Shown piece by piece: positions 1 to 6,699 of a DNA stretch of 15,148 nt. Source of the stretch: CAITSH01 sp945892985 (GTDB lineage: Bacteria > Pseudomonadota > Gammaproteobacteria > Burkholderiales > SG8-39); NCBI GenBank assembly GCA_945892985.1, contig CAMDDU010000074.1, positions 1-15,148 on the forward strand, read 5' to 3'. Under the pieces are notes generated by a model. The model ran no database searches. It was not told the origin of the DNA and saw only the letters and a list, made by a program, of their open reading frames with translations. The translations under genes were made by a program, and so were the position numbers. Within the stretch, counting starts at the first letter, position 1. Every line of letters begins with the position of its first letter.

Positions 1-1
1 C

Positions 2-178
2 GAGACGAATCCCGATTCGGTTGCCGTGCTTGCAAAAATTACCGGACGTCAGCCTAGTAATCTGTCCAGGACACTCAAGACGATGTCGCGGTATGGGTTG
101 GTCGATTTAAAGCGCGAGAAGACCCATCTGCGACCCGTGGTGAAGGCAACAAATTTTCGAATATTGGCAACCGCTTAA
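2..178 (+). CDS. HTH DNA-binding protein, C-terminal part (cut by window edge)
   Basis: The frame is open from the window edge to a TAA at 176-178 and gives 58 residues with no start codon that fits, so the gene begins outside the window. The peptide contains a helix-turn-helix of winged-helix type: VAVLAKITGRQPSNLSRTLK (recognition helix around SNLSRTLKTM) followed by a wing-like GLVDLKREK. The pattern resembles the MarR-like / HVO_A0114-type putative DNA-binding proteins that often sit in small toxin-antitoxin-like pairs; that family assignment is from memory of the motif, not from a search. The next genes downstream are decayed toxin-antitoxin remnants, which fits such a context. Role: probably an autoregulating DNA-binding partner. 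Confidence is good for HTH, low for the exact family. Confidence 0.6.
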   Translation, partial: ETNPDSVAVLAKITGRQPSNLSRTLKTMSRYGLVDLKREKTHLRPVVKATNFRILATA

Positions 179-226
179 CTGCCTCGAAGATGGGGCGCCG
201 CCGGACATCCTGACCTTGCCTGCAGG

Positions 227-394
227 CATTGCACCTTTGCATATCTGTTCGCCAAGAAGGACCGTGCCGACATCGATGATGATGAACTTGCTGATTTCAA
301 GAAACTGGCGCAGGCCTATGGCCGCATGACGGACACTGAGTTGCGGGCCGCGCTGAATCAGGCTGACTTACTGGAGCTATGCGATGAAACGTAA
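227..394 (+). pseudogene. RelE/HigB-like toxin, C-terminal remnant
   Basis: In the frame ending at TAA 392-394 the translation reads CTFAYLFAKKDRADIDDDEL, then ADFKKLAQAYGRMTDTELRA and a short tail. This is the usual C-terminal half of a RelE-type (DUF4258/HigB-like) mRNA interferase: the F-x-F-AKKDR strand followed by the NI/DIDDDEL helix. The N-terminal half (about 50-60 residues in intact toxins) is absent; the frame upstream of about 224 does not look like toxin sequence and runs into the end of the HTH gene, so a deletion has probably fused the two loci. The 3' end overlaps the antitoxin start by 11 bases, the normal toxin-first arrangement of this family. No function is expected. Confidence 0.65.
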
Positions 395-696
395 AGCCAA
401 GTTCAAGAGCGAGGCCTTCGAGGCGATCCACAGCGCTGCCCAAGGGCTGCATCGCGCCGGAACCATCGACAAGGCGACCATGCGCGAATTTGACGAATCG
501 TGCCTCACTGCGCAATCGGCGATCCATCCTAAAGAGATCAAGCGAATCCGCGAGGGGGCGTATGTCAGTCAACCTGTATTCGCGCGCTATCTGAACACCA
601 GCGAGTCCACGGTACAGAAGGAACCAGCGGCCCAGTGGCATGGCGCTCAAGTTGCTGGCCGTGGTCGAGAAACACGGGCTCAAAATGCTGGCTTGA
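384..696 (+). pseudogene. HigA-like antitoxin with a frameshift
   Basis: The gene starts at ATG 384 inside the end of the toxin remnant. It encodes an antitoxin of the HigA/XRE type that begins MKRKAKFKSEAFEAIHSAAQ, has the family phrase GTIDKATMREFDESCL near residues 33-48, and an HTH at ISQPVFARYLNTSESTVQK-like sequence (here YVSQPVFARYLNTSESTVQK). Right after STVQK the frame changes: intact relatives continue with W-E-x-G and then P-S-G-M-A-L-K-L-L. Here a short deletion around 618-635 puts the SGMALKLLAVVEKHGLKMLA ending into another frame, which closes with TGA at 694-696. Read without correction, the protein ends in an unrelated tail at 722. The HTH is intact up to the break, so a shortened DNA-binding peptide could still be made, but the gene is best treated as broken. 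Confidence 0.7.
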
Positions 697-819
697 GATC
701 GAATGCTAATTTTGGGTATTAGATGCAAATGACGGTAGAAGTGCTACTCACTGAAAAAAGTTCTATACGTGGCAACGGTTTAGAAGCGCCGTTGATGATT
801 GAGTGGGAGTAGAGGTCTC

Positions 820-1962
820 ATGAGAGTTCAACTTGTTCGATCAATCCATGTCCTGCTGATGTGCATGGCGTCCTGTCTTCCCACTTGGGCTCAGGAAGGG
901 AGGCCGGTCTTCAAATCAGAAAAACACGCGTTCCGTGTGGCCACTTTGGTGACGGGCCTTGAAAATCCTTGGTCCATTGCTTTTTTGCCTGACGGTCGAA
1001 TGCTGGTCACTGAAAGGGCGGGACGATTACGCTTAGTGAGTCACGATTTCAAACTGAACCCTAAAACGATTGATGGTTTGCCTGAAGTTGTGCCACAAGG
1101 CCAAGGCGGTTTGTTTGATGTGGTCTTGCACCCTCAATTTTCTCAAAATGGCTGGATTTATTGGGCTTACAACGCGCCTGGGCCTGGCGGCTGGGGTACG
1201 GCTTTGGCCAGAGGCAAGCTTCAAGACCACCGCATGACCGAGGTACAGGTGCTGTTCAGCATGCAGCCTAAAACGCGTTCAAGCCATCATTTCGGTGGGC
1301 GAATTGTGTTCGATCAAGCTGGCTTGCTTTATCTGACTTTGGGTGACCGCGGCGACAAAGACCGTGCCCAAAAACTGGGTGACCATGCGGGTTCGGTCAT
1401 TCGCCTCCACGACGATGGCCGAGTGCCAGCTAACAACCCTTTTGTTACCCGTGCTGGGGCCCTGGCAGAAAAATGGACCTTGGGCAATCGCAACATGCAG
1501 GGTGCTGCACTGCATCCCCAAACGGGTGAACTGTGGACACACGAACACGGGCCGCAGGGTGGGGATGAGGTCAACGTGATGCGTTCGGGTTTCAATTACG
1601 GCTGGCCCGTCATTACCTACGGCGTCAATTACGGCCTGGGCACCAAAATTGGTGAGGGCCAGGCCAAAGCTGGCTTGGAACAACCCTTGCACGTGTGGGT
1701 GCCCTCAATTGCGCCATCGGGCATGGCTTTTGTGAGCGGTTCACAGTTTCCCCAATGGCAGGGCAATTTGCTTGTGGGCGCTTTGCGCGGGCAGACGCTG
1801 GTTCGTCTGACGCTCGAGGGCGAGAAAGTCTTGGGCGAAGAGCGTTTGCTTCAAGGACGGTCTCGTCTACGAGATGTGCGAATGGGGCCAGACGGTTTTG
1901 TCTACTTGCTGACTGACGAAGCTCAAGGGGCTTTGCTCAGGCTGGAGCCAGTCAAACCTTGA
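820..1962 (+). CDS. exported PQQ-dependent sugar dehydrogenase (GSDH / YliI-like)
   Basis: Product of 380 residues of the glucose/sorbosone dehydrogenase family, six-bladed beta-propeller enzymes that oxidise aldose sugars in the periplasm with PQQ as cofactor. I chose ATG 820 over TTG 799 because AGAGG and GGGAG lie just upstream and the ATG opens directly onto a signal peptide: RSIHVLLMCMASCLPTWA, with likely cleavage after Ala24. Family landmarks are in order: GLENPWSIAFLPDG (46-59), GGLFDVVLHPQF (97-108), SSHHFGGRIVF with the putative catalytic His157, YLTLGDRGD (171-179), WTLGNRNMQG with Arg224, HEHGPQGGDEVN (241-252) and NYGWPVITYG (259-268). Length is normal for the family. Codon use is visibly richer in T- and A-ending codons (TTG, TTT, GGT) than the genes from 5000 onward, and it lies between decayed toxin-antitoxin genes and IS scars, so it may have been acquired by transfer. 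It appears to be transcribed alone. The sugar substrate cannot be told. Confidence 0.88.
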   Translation: MRVQLVRSIHVLLMCMASCLPTWAQEGRPVFKSEKHAFRVATLVTGLENPWSIAFLPDGRMLVTERAGRLRLVSHDFKLNPKTIDGLPEVVPQGQGGLFDVVLHPQFSQNGWIYWAYNAPGPGGWGTALARGKLQDHRMTEVQVLFSMQPKTRSSHHFGGRIVFDQAGLLYLTLGDRGDKDRAQKLGDHAGSVIRLHDDGRVPANNPFVTRAGALAEKWTLGNRNMQGAALHPQTGELWTHEHGPQGGDEVNVMRSGFNYGWPVITYGVNYGLGTKIGEGQAKAGLEQPLHVWVPSIAPSGMAFVSGSQFPQWQGNLLVGALRGQTLVRLTLEGEKVLGEERLLQGRSRLRDVRMGPDGFVYLLTDEAQGALLRLEPVKP

Positions 1963-2008
1963 AAAGATCGATTCTGACTTACGATAACGAACATGACTCA
2001 AGCACCAT

Positions 2009-2055
2009 GATTCAAGAGTAACAGGCCTTTGTGGCTTGTCCTTGAGTCTTTTTTT
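2009..2055 (+). terminator. Rho-independent terminator of the sugar dehydrogenase gene
   Basis: An outer stem GATTCAAG (2009-2016) pairs with CTTGAGTC (2041-2048), with one T-G wobble. Inside it ACAGGCC (2021-2027) pairs with GGCTTGT (2033-2039), with one G-T wobble, around the loop TTTGT. Seven T residues follow at 2049-2055. It lies about 50 bases after the stop at 1962. A second, perfect partner for the 3' arm, GACTCAAG, lies at 1995-2002. Confidence 0.8.
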
Positions 2056-2084
2056 GTGGAAAACGGTGGCCTTCGTGTAAGCCT

Positions 2085-2130
2085 GTATGGTCAAAAAAAT
2101 AAGAAACTACTGAAATTGCAGTTTTTTTGG
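2085..2130 (+). repeat. 46-bp direct repeat, copy A
   Basis: Begins GTATGGTCAAAAAAA, identical over its first 15 bases to the copy at 4625. By eye 38 of 46 positions match, in the same orientation. On the minus strand both copies can be read as a peptide end FSSFLFF followed by TGA. It lies between the terminator and the IS4-type remnant. Function unknown. Confidence 0.75.
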
Positions 2131-2276
2131 CCGCCCGCGTCGGCATCCAGAAATCGATTTGTGCGGTAGGTATCCCGTAAAATTTTCTTGAATGGGATGC
2201 ATTAACGGAGTGGTTATGGATTGGTGCTCGCGTCGCGCTGCTCCCGATACCACCGCTGAAAGTCCACCACCATCAC

Positions 2277-2456
2277 TATGTCCTCGTCGCCATCGTCAAA
2301 AAGCGCCTCACCCTCGACGTCTCGCTTTACACATTGCTACGGATATTCTCCCTCACCCTGTTCGAGAAGATGCCCATCTAGCAAGCTTTTGCAGGTAGCG
2401 ACTACATTTTCGAGCAGAGTGGAAGCAGCAACCACCTGAATCTTTACGCGTTTTAA
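2277..2456 (+). pseudogene. IS4-family transposase, C-terminal remnant
   Basis: The frame through 2277 reads YVLVAIVKKRLTLDVSLYTL, then LRIFSLTLFEKMPI, a TAG stop at 2379-2381 (one base from CAG, Gln), QAFAGSDYIFEQSGSSNHLN, LYAF and a final TAA at 2454-2456. This is the typical C-terminus of IS4-type DDE transposases that carry an N-terminal DUF4372 domain (VYVLVAIVKKRL ... LTLFEKTPI ... NQLNLFDF in intact members, recalled family knowledge). The catalytic part is missing and upstream bases 2131-2276 do not read as transposase in any frame. The bases after the stop, CCGGACACACTACTG, may be the old right end of the element, which places that end within about 20 bases of the next gene's stop. 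Confidence 0.7.
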
Positions 2457-2492
2457 CCGGACACACTACTGACTCCGGGCACAGATTCAATC

Positions 2493-4496
2493 CTAAGGTT
2501 TCAGAATCCGCAGCAGGTTGTAGTAGTCGTCCGTGAAAATCGGCAGGTCGGCGCGTGCCGGCGCAGGTTCGGCCACGTCCTTGATGGCCGGTGATTCGAG
2601 TAGCGCCGTGTTGCGCGTCACGATCACCTGGTCCGTGGTCGAGGTCCAGTAGTCCGCGTCCTTGGCCCAATCGCTGACCCATGCAGTCTGCATGCCGAAT
2701 TCGTCGGCGAGGCGCCGGATGACCGGCATCAGGTCAATGAAGCGGTTGGTCGCCTGGAACACGATGGCGCCACCGGGCTTGAGGTGCTTTACGTACAGCG
2801 CCATCGCTTCGCGCGTGATCAGGTGCATGGGGATCGAGTCGCCGGAAAAGGCGTCGATGGCAAGCAGGTCGTAGCCGCGCGGCGCCTCGCGCTCGAGGGC
2901 AAGGCGGCCGTCGCCGAAGACGATCTCGAGTTTGGCCTTGGTGTCTTTCATGAAACTGAACTCGCGGTTGGCGAAGTCGATCACCACCGGGTCGATCTCG
3001 TAGAACACCCAGTTGTCGCCGTCCCGACTGTGGGATAGCAGTGCGCCGGCCCCCAGGCCGATGACCCCGACCTTGCGCGGACCCTCCAGGCTTTGCAGCA
3101 ACCGGCCATAGCCGCTGGTGCGGGCGAAGTAACTGCTGGGCTCCATGCTCACCTCGGGTTCGAGGCGCTGCCCGCCATGGTTGATGCTGCCGTGGTACAT
3201 GGCGCGATAGGAACTCGGGTCGTGCCAGTCCCGCGTGCGCACCACGCCGTAGAAATTACGGTTCATTTCGCGCACGTCGGCGGTGTAGGTCTTGATGGCT
3301 TTGCCGTCGAGCACCACCACCGCGACCAGCACCGCCAGCGCGGCGGCGCGCATCAGCAGATGGGTCCCGGAAAGGCGCACCAGCAGCAGCGCGGCCATCA
3401 CGGCGAGCACCGCATGCATCTCGTAGTAGCCCGAGAGCACCACGGGCGCGACCACCGCCACCAGCAGCGCACCCAGCGCCCCGCCTACAGACAGCATCAG
3501 GTAATAGAGCGTCAACTGGCCTGGATCGGGCTTGAGCCGCGCCAGTTCGCCGTGACAGAACATGCAGCATACGAACAGGCCGCCGGCGAACACCGGCGCG
3601 GCGATATGCAGATCGAGCGAATCGATCATCCAAGCCATGCCCAGCAATGCGGCGCCGAGCAGCGGCATGAACACGCGGCGCAGGTACCAGCGCGGATGGT
3701 CAAAGCAGATGATGAAGGTGATGAGGTACAGCGCCAGCGGTAACACCCACAGGAACGGCACGGAGGCGATGTTCTGCGTGAGGTGGTTGGACACCGCCAG
3801 CAGCACGCAGGAGCCCATGGCCGCGAGCACCAGCCACTGGAGTAGCAGTGCGAAGGGCACGGGAGCGGCGGCCTTTGCCGGCGCCGCAGTGGCTGCGACG
3901 TCGCTCTTCATCGCTCGCAGGGAACTGAGCCCGGTTGCGGTGCACACCAGTACGAAGGCGCCGTACATCCACGACCAGAGCCACGCGGAATCGGTCACGC
4001 CGAAAAACGGCTCCACCAGGACGGGGTAGCCCAGCAGCGCCAGCAGCGAAGCGAAATTGGACAGGGCGAACAGGCGATAGGGCACCCGCGTATTGAAACG
4101 CTGCCAGTACCACGCCTGCAGCAGGGGCGTGGTGGTGGACAGCAGCAGATACGGCAGGCCGATGGTTGCCGCGAGCAGGCCGAGGATGCGCAGAATGGGG
4201 TCCTCGTCGCCGGCCGGCTTCCACGAGGGCTCCGTGATGACGGGCAGAATGCCCAGCGACAGGATGAGCAGTGCGATGTGCGCGAGCACCTGGCGGCGCG
4301 GCGTGAGCCATTGCGCCGAGCAGTGCGCATAGGCGTAGCCGGCCAGCAATGCGCTCTGGAAGAACAGCAGGCATGTGGTCCATACCGAGGAGGCGCCGCC
4401 GAACCACGGCAGAATCTGTTTGGCGATCAGCGGCTGCACCAGGAAGAGCAGGAAAGCGGAGAGAAAAATCGTGAGTGCGTAGGGGAACATGGTCAT
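2493..4496 (-). CDS. membrane protein fused to spermidine-synthase-like domain
   Basis: A 667-residue protein of the fused MFS/spermidine synthase type. Residues 1 to about 400 form a hydrophobic part with roughly eleven membrane segments (for example 7-26, 40-57, 71-88, 104-120, 142-165, 216-236, 246-264, 276-292, 299-315, 330-353, 359-400). It opens with the family phrase SAFLLFLVQPLIAKQILPWF. Residues about 415-650 form a Rossmann domain with the SAM/dcSAM-binding loop GVIGLGAGALLSH (477-489), the acidic YEIDP (499-503), GDGRLAL (528-534) and AIDAFSGDSIPMHL (546-559). The polyamine-contact residues of true spermidine synthases are not recognisable, so the reaction and substrate are unknown. 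ATG at 4496 (MTM) and the ATG two codons in are both possible; neither has a clear Shine-Dalgarno sequence. The gene stands alone, between two copies of a 46-bp repeat. Length is typical for the family. Confidence 0.85.
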   Translation of the reverse strand: MTMFPYALTIFLSAFLLFLVQPLIAKQILPWFGGASSVWTTCLLFFQSALLAGYAYAHCSAQWLTPRRQVLAHIALLILSLGILPVITEPSWKPAGDEDPILRILGLLAATIGLPYLLLSTTTPLLQAWYWQRFNTRVPYRLFALSNFASLLALLGYPVLVEPFFGVTDSAWLWSWMYGAFVLVCTATGLSSLRAMKSDVAATAAPAKAAAPVPFALLLQWLVLAAMGSCVLLAVSNHLTQNIASVPFLWVLPLALYLITFIICFDHPRWYLRRVFMPLLGAALLGMAWMIDSLDLHIAAPVFAGGLFVCCMFCHGELARLKPDPGQLTLYYLMLSVGGALGALLVAVVAPVVLSGYYEMHAVLAVMAALLLVRLSGTHLLMRAAALAVLVAVVVLDGKAIKTYTADVREMNRNFYGVVRTRDWHDPSSYRAMYHGSINHGGQRLEPEVSMEPSSYFARTSGYGRLLQSLEGPRKVGVIGLGAGALLSHSRDGDNWVFYEIDPVVIDFANREFSFMKDTKAKLEIVFGDGRLALEREAPRGYDLLAIDAFSGDSIPMHLITREAMALYVKHLKPGGAIVFQATNRFIDLMPVIRRLADEFGMQTAWVSDWAKDADYWTSTTDQVIVTRNTALLESPAIKDVAEPAPARADLPIFTDDYYNLLRILKP

Positions 4497-4994
4497 TTAA
4501 TGGGGGTTGATGGAACGGCAGTAGTCAACGGAAGGCTGCGCCGGCAGGCGGGCCCATGACGCGGCAAAGGGGCGAATGCTAGCCTAATTGCGCACGGATT
4601 TCCCGTTTTTCGACGACATTGCTCGTATGGTCAAAAAAACAGGAAGCTACTGAAACGGCGGTAGTTTTGGGCTGCGAGGGCTCTCAGGGGCATGAGGGAA
4701 TGCGCGGAGGCAATATTTGCAGAGTTTGGGGAAATGTTTCGATTGGCTAAGGATTGGGTTACGCTTGAAAAAGCCAAGTGAACTTAAGGGATAACACTGC
4801 GTTGTTGCAAACACAAAAAAACGCCTCATTCGGGTCAAAAATTGCGGCCTATGGGCCACATGGCCTTGCGCAGCCCCCAATTAATGCAACCGAAAGAAGC
4901 CATCAATCAATGGGTGCACTTCGACTTGAAAGCCTTTTGCGGCTGTGGGCGCCGGCGGTGAGGGCATCCGGCGCCAAACCGGACTGAGCGCGCC
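4497..4994. other. 498-bp gap without a supported gene
   Basis: Lies between the divergently oriented spermidine-synthase-like gene and the hydroxyisourate hydrolase gene, so it must hold both promoters unless the genes use more distant ones. It contains the second 46-bp repeat copy (4625-4670). Short frames exist (plus strand from GTG 4778 to 4987, plus strand 4884-4961, minus strand 4625-4780) but none gives a recognisable protein or a convincing start. The composition is more AT-rich than the genes on either side, and I suspect it is decayed sequence. Confidence 0.5.
4625..4670 (+). repeat. 46-bp direct repeat, copy B
   Basis: Same orientation as copy A at 2085, with the first 15 bases identical and 38 of 46 matching by eye. 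On the minus strand it is the end of an open frame of about 50 codons that finishes RRFSSFLFF-stop. Three of the eight differences fall in the FSSFLFF codons and all three are silent (AGT/AGC, TTA/CTG). Confidence 0.75.
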
Positions 4995-5345
4995 ATGCCC
5001 GGCATTTCAATCCATGTGGTCGATGTCTCGCGCGGCCTCGTCGCGCAGGGCATGCGCGTCGAGGTGCATGCGGCAGGCGGCGCACGCCGCTTGCTTGCCG
5101 CAGGCAGCATCAACGACAAGGGCATCCTCGACGAGGCTGCGCTGGCCGCCACCTTCGCAGCCGGCACCTACGAGGCGCTGTTCCACGTCGCCGCGTATTA
5201 CCGCACGGCCGGCGTGACACTGCCGGCGGTGCCTTTTCTTGACGTGGTGACCTACGCCTTCGGCATCGCCGACCCGGCGCAGCATTACCACCTGCCCTTC
5301 AAGCTCACGCCCTGGGGTTATTCGCTGTTTCGCGGCGGCGCCTGA
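4995..5345 (+). CDS. hiuH: 5-hydroxyisourate hydrolase (transthyretin-like)
   Basis: A 116-residue protein of the transthyretin-like family, which hydrolyses 5-hydroxyisourate to OHCU in urate breakdown. The start at ATG 4995 yields the standard opening MPGISIHVVDVSRG, with His7 in the conserved IHVxDxxxG strand. AGSINDKGILDE matches the middle region and HYHLPFKLTPWGYSLFRGGA the C-terminal region, where the family normally reads HYHxPxLLSPxGYSTYRGS. The closing signature YRGS is therefore FRGG plus an extra Ala. No signal peptide is seen, so it should be cytoplasmic. No urate oxidase, OHCU decarboxylase or allantoinase gene is nearby, so it is isolated from its pathway here. No strong ribosome-binding site is visible. 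It could instead be a transthyretin-related protein with another role, but the His/His pattern favours the hydrolase. Confidence 0.85.
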   Translation: MPGISIHVVDVSRGLVAQGMRVEVHAAGGARRLLAAGSINDKGILDEAALAATFAAGTYEALFHVAAYYRTAGVTLPAVPFLDVVTYAFGIADPAQHYHLPFKLTPWGYSLFRGGA

Positions 5346-5380
5346 GCGTTTATTGGCGCGGGCCGCCCACCCGGCTCCGG

Positions 5381-5386
5381 TATAAT
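5381..5386 (+). promoter_or_regulatory. candidate -10 element for yajQ
   Basis: A perfect TATAAT in the context GGTATAATCGG lies 67 bases before the yajQ ATG. A good -35 at normal spacing is not visible: TTGGCG at 5353 would need a 22-base spacer. The same TATAATCGG string occurs on the minus strand ahead of xseB. Confidence 0.4.
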
Positions 5387-5453
5387 CGGTTTCCCCCGTC
5401 AACGTGGGATGCGTCCCCATCGGGGACCGCCCAACAGGACAACAGGAACCGCC

Positions 5454-5939
5454 ATGCCCTCCTTTGACATCGTTTCAGACATCAACAAGGTCGAACTCAA
5501 GAACGCGCTCGACCAGTCGAACAAGGAAGTCGCCACCCGCTTTGACTTCAAGGGCACCGACGCACGCATCGAGCAAAAAGAGCTCGAGCTCACCTTCTTC
5601 GCCGACAGCGTTTTCCAATTGCAGCAGGTAATGGACGTGTTCCGAATCAAATGCGGCAAGCGCGGCCTGGATACCCGCTCGCTCGACCCGCAGGAACCGG
5701 AAAAAATCGGCGGTGAAAAAATGAAACAGCTGGTCAAGGTCAAGGAAGGCATCGAGCAGGAACTGGGCAAAAAAATTGTCAGGACCCTCAAGGATGCCAA
5801 ACTGAAGGTGCAGGCGAGCATACAGGGCGATGCCGTGCGCGTATCCGGCGCAAAAAAAGACGACCTGCAGGAAGCCATGGCGCTGGTGAGGAAATCTGTC
5901 ACCGACACGCCCGTCCAATTCAATAATTTCCGCGACTAG
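5454..5939 (+). CDS. yajQ: YajQ family nucleotide-binding protein
   Basis: A 161-residue protein of the UPF0234/YajQ family, two-ferredoxin-fold proteins that bind nucleotides. In Xanthomonas a member binds cyclic di-GMP and acts on transcription; no such role can be read from the sequence here. The start at ATG 5454 is preceded by AGGA at 5444-5447 with six bases spacing and gives the standard N-terminus MPSFDIVSDINKVELKNALD; the frame is open further upstream to 5409 but that part is not family-like. The motif TRFDFKGT (about residues 29-36) and the ending RVSGAKKDDLQEAM...PVQFNNFRD are characteristic. Length agrees with the E. coli protein (163). It appears to be a single-gene unit. It converges with the amidotransferase gene, leaving 46 bp between the stops. 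Confidence 0.95.
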   Translation: MPSFDIVSDINKVELKNALDQSNKEVATRFDFKGTDARIEQKELELTFFADSVFQLQQVMDVFRIKCGKRGLDTRSLDPQEPEKIGGEKMKQLVKVKEGIEQELGKKIVRTLKDAKLKVQASIQGDAVRVSGAKKDDLQEAMALVRKSVTDTPVQFNNFRD

Positions 5940-5985
5940 GCGGGCGTCCTGAATCACCGCCCAGGCCAGCAAGCTGCTGTGCGCG

Positions 5986-6690
5986 CTAGCCCTGCAAGCC
6001 CTCAACCCAATGGTCGTACAAGCGACGCGCGACGCCGTTGAGCGCGGCAAGCCGCGCATCGATCTGCTCCTCCATCTGCGCCGCGCTTTGCACCGCCGGA
6101 CCCGCGCTGGCGAGAATCTCCCCGCCGCCGTCGGTGTACCAGCGGCGAATCATCTCCGGCGTCATCTCGATATGGCATTGCAGGCCAAGATGGCGCCCCA
6201 TCACAAACGCCTGGTTGCCGCAGTGCTCGCTGGCGGCGATGCGCGTCGCGCCGCGCGGGATGCTGAAGGTCTCACCATGCCAGTGGAACGACAGGAACTC
6301 ACGCACCGGACCGAACCACGCGCGCGCCTCGTGGTTGTCCTCAACAGCGACCCTGCCCCAGCCGATTTCCTTCATCGGATTGGGTGCGACCGTGCCGCCC
6401 AGCGCCCTGGACATGAGCTGCCCGCCAAGGCAATGCCCCAACACGGGCACCTCCTCGTCGACCGCGCGGGAGATCAGCGCAAGCACGCGCGGGATCCACG
6501 GCAGGTCGTCATTGACGCTCATCGGCCCACCCATGAACACCAAGCCCGAATACTGCGATGGCGAGGGTGGCAGCGGGTCGCCCGAGTCGATGCGCACCAG
6601 GGTCCATGGCACGCCGTGTTCATCCAGATATCTGGCAAAATAACCCGGGCCTTCGGTGCCGCTGTGACGAAAAACTGCAACCGGTTTCAT
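5986..6690 (-). CDS. class I glutamine amidotransferase
   Basis: A 234-residue stand-alone GATase1 domain, related to GMP-synthase-like amidotransferases (COG0518 type). The catalytic triad can be placed: Cys87 in VLGHCLGGQ, His173 and Glu175 in QCHIEMTPE. The oxyanion region GLVFMGGPMSV (49-59) and the FHWHGETF segment (135-142), usual in this group, are also present. Such proteins release ammonia from glutamine or hydrolyse gamma-glutamyl compounds; the acceptor is unknown because no synthetase domain is attached or encoded nearby. The start at ATG 6690 has GAGG five bases upstream on its own strand. The gene diverges from the aspartic protease gene with only 9 bp between the start codons, so its promoter must lie inside that neighbour's coding sequence. 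Confidence 0.88.
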   Translation of the reverse strand: MKPVAVFRHSGTEGPGYFARYLDEHGVPWTLVRIDSGDPLPPSPSQYSGLVFMGGPMSVNDDLPWIPRVLALISRAVDEEVPVLGHCLGGQLMSRALGGTVAPNPMKEIGWGRVAVEDNHEARAWFGPVREFLSFHWHGETFSIPRGATRIAASEHCGNQAFVMGRHLGLQCHIEMTPEMIRRWYTDGGGEILASAGPAVQSAAQMEEQIDARLAALNGVARRLYDHWVEGLQG

Positions 6691-6699
6691 TGGAGCCTC
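6691..6699. promoter_or_regulatory. divergent spacer holding two ribosome-binding sites
   Basis: The nine bases TGGAGCCTC separate ATG 6690 (minus) from ATG 6700 (plus). GGAG (6692-6695) serves the plus-strand gene at four bases spacing. CCTC (6696-6699) read on the minus strand is GAGG and serves the amidotransferase at five bases spacing. There is no room for either promoter, so the two transcripts must overlap at their 5' ends. Confidence 0.7.

Noticed and set aside
3093..3743. 216-codon His/Gln-rich plus-strand frame
   Set aside because: Complement of the membrane part of the spermidine-synthase-like gene; the His/Gln richness is a by-product of the opposite strand's codons.
4884..4961. 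25-residue plus-strand frame with CGCGRRR ending
   Set aside because: Too short, no ribosome-binding site, and located in probably decayed sequence.
4778..4987. 69-codon plus-strand frame from GTG, ending 7 bases before hiuH
   Set aside because: The spacing suggests coupling, but the start is weak, no Shine-Dalgarno sequence is seen and the peptide resembles nothing I know.
6010..6699. N-terminal extension of the aspartic protease frame (464 codons in total)
   Set aside because: This part is the complement of the amidotransferase gene; the signal peptide and Shine-Dalgarno sequence place the true start at 6700.
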